A stretch of DNA of 64,000 bases from Leptospira ryugenii. GTDB taxonomy: Bacteria > Spirochaetota > Leptospiria > Leptospirales > Leptospiraceae. The position numbers and the translations under genes are program-made. Each line of letters begins with the position of its first letter. Within the stretch, counting starts at the first letter, position 1. Location of the stretch: assembly GCF_003114855.1 (NCBI RefSeq), contig NZ_BFBB01000003.1, positions 1-64,000 of the forward strand, read 5' to 3'. Under the pieces are notes generated by a model. That model did not search any database. It had not been told where the DNA came from and saw only the letters and a list, made by a program, of their open reading frames with translations. Shown piece by piece: positions 63,941 to 64,000 of this stretch.

Positions 63941-64000
63941 AAAAGTAAAATCCTATTTAATTGAATGGATCAAGTTTGAGTTAGAGCAAGAAAGAATAAA
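63933..64000 (+). CDS. Start of a partner gene, cut by the window end
   Basis: ATG 63933 overlaps the previous stop by 8 bases and the frame is open to the end: MNEKVKSYLIEWIKFELEQERI. Short, charged, helical start. Candidate immunity or antitoxin protein for the Tse2-like gene by position only. Confidence 0.4.
   Translation, partial: MNEKVKSYLIEWIKFELEQERI

Overview
The window looks like a chromosomal segment of a Leptospira species. The pointers are low GC by eye, relaxed spirochaetal lipoprotein signals (Cys at residue 15-26 after a hydrophobic stretch), a FliS/FlgN-like flagellar chaperone block, DUF1574 and DUF2225 proteins, a TatT-type lipoprotein in front of TRAP transporter genes, and large Leptospira-type accessory proteins. 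The blue-light receptor genes suggest an environmental or saprophytic member; that last step is inference.

Layout. (1) 1-1.6 kb: a decayed outer-membrane barrel gene between remnants of two IS481-like transposases. (2) 1.6-7.7 kb: accessory genes: acetyltransferase, two AraC regulators interleaved with three VOC (glyoxalase-fold) genes, a broken methyltransferase, and an ArsR - DUF6428 - chlorite dismutase-like series. (3) 7.9-19.3 kb: serine hydrolase, flavodoxin-fold reductase, ClC channel, methyltransferase, DUF2225-ruvA, a TPR protein with an Mrr-like C-terminus, and a tightly overlapped ABC permease/ATPase-ROK-HIT chain. (4) 19.4-26.6 kb: lipoproteins, including a tandem paralogous pair, then a decayed accessory locus with an M23 peptidase-type tail protein, a downstream partner gene, and a pseudogene fused to an IS3-family transposase end. 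(5) 27.1-31.6 kb: the most interesting part: two photoactive yellow protein (PYP) homologues on either side of an aromatic ammonia-lyase that carries the His-Leu signature of tyrosine ammonia-lyase, with a degenerate acyl-CoA-synthetase-like gene and two unknown genes. This reads as a complete or nearly complete photoreceptor and p-coumarate chromophore locus. (6) 31.6-39.3 kb: patatin, NlpC/P60, metallo-beta-lactamase-fold lipoprotein, argC, phosphorylase, GST, dgt, DedA. (7) 39.5-43.5 kb: a four-gene TatT-DctP-DctQ-DctM TRAP transporter operon with a terminator. (8) 43.5-64 kb: fliS block, purN-purH, transaldolase, pseudouridine synthase, lipA, FecR lipoprotein, an unusual radical SAM enzyme, a 7TM-PP2C phosphatase, ankyrin/YegP, tRNA-Phe, hydrolase, coaE, SPOR protein, tRNA-Leu, and at the edge an RHH regulator and a possible Tse2-like toxin with the start of an overlapping partner gene.

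How they work together. The proposed PYP locus would make p-coumarate from tyrosine (ammonia-lyase), activate it (ligase-like protein, doubtful catalytic motifs) and load it on the Cys of one or both PYPs; the coiled-coil and 233-residue proteins co-transcribed with PYP1 are candidates for the signalling partners. All functional calls come from reading motifs; no database search was run.
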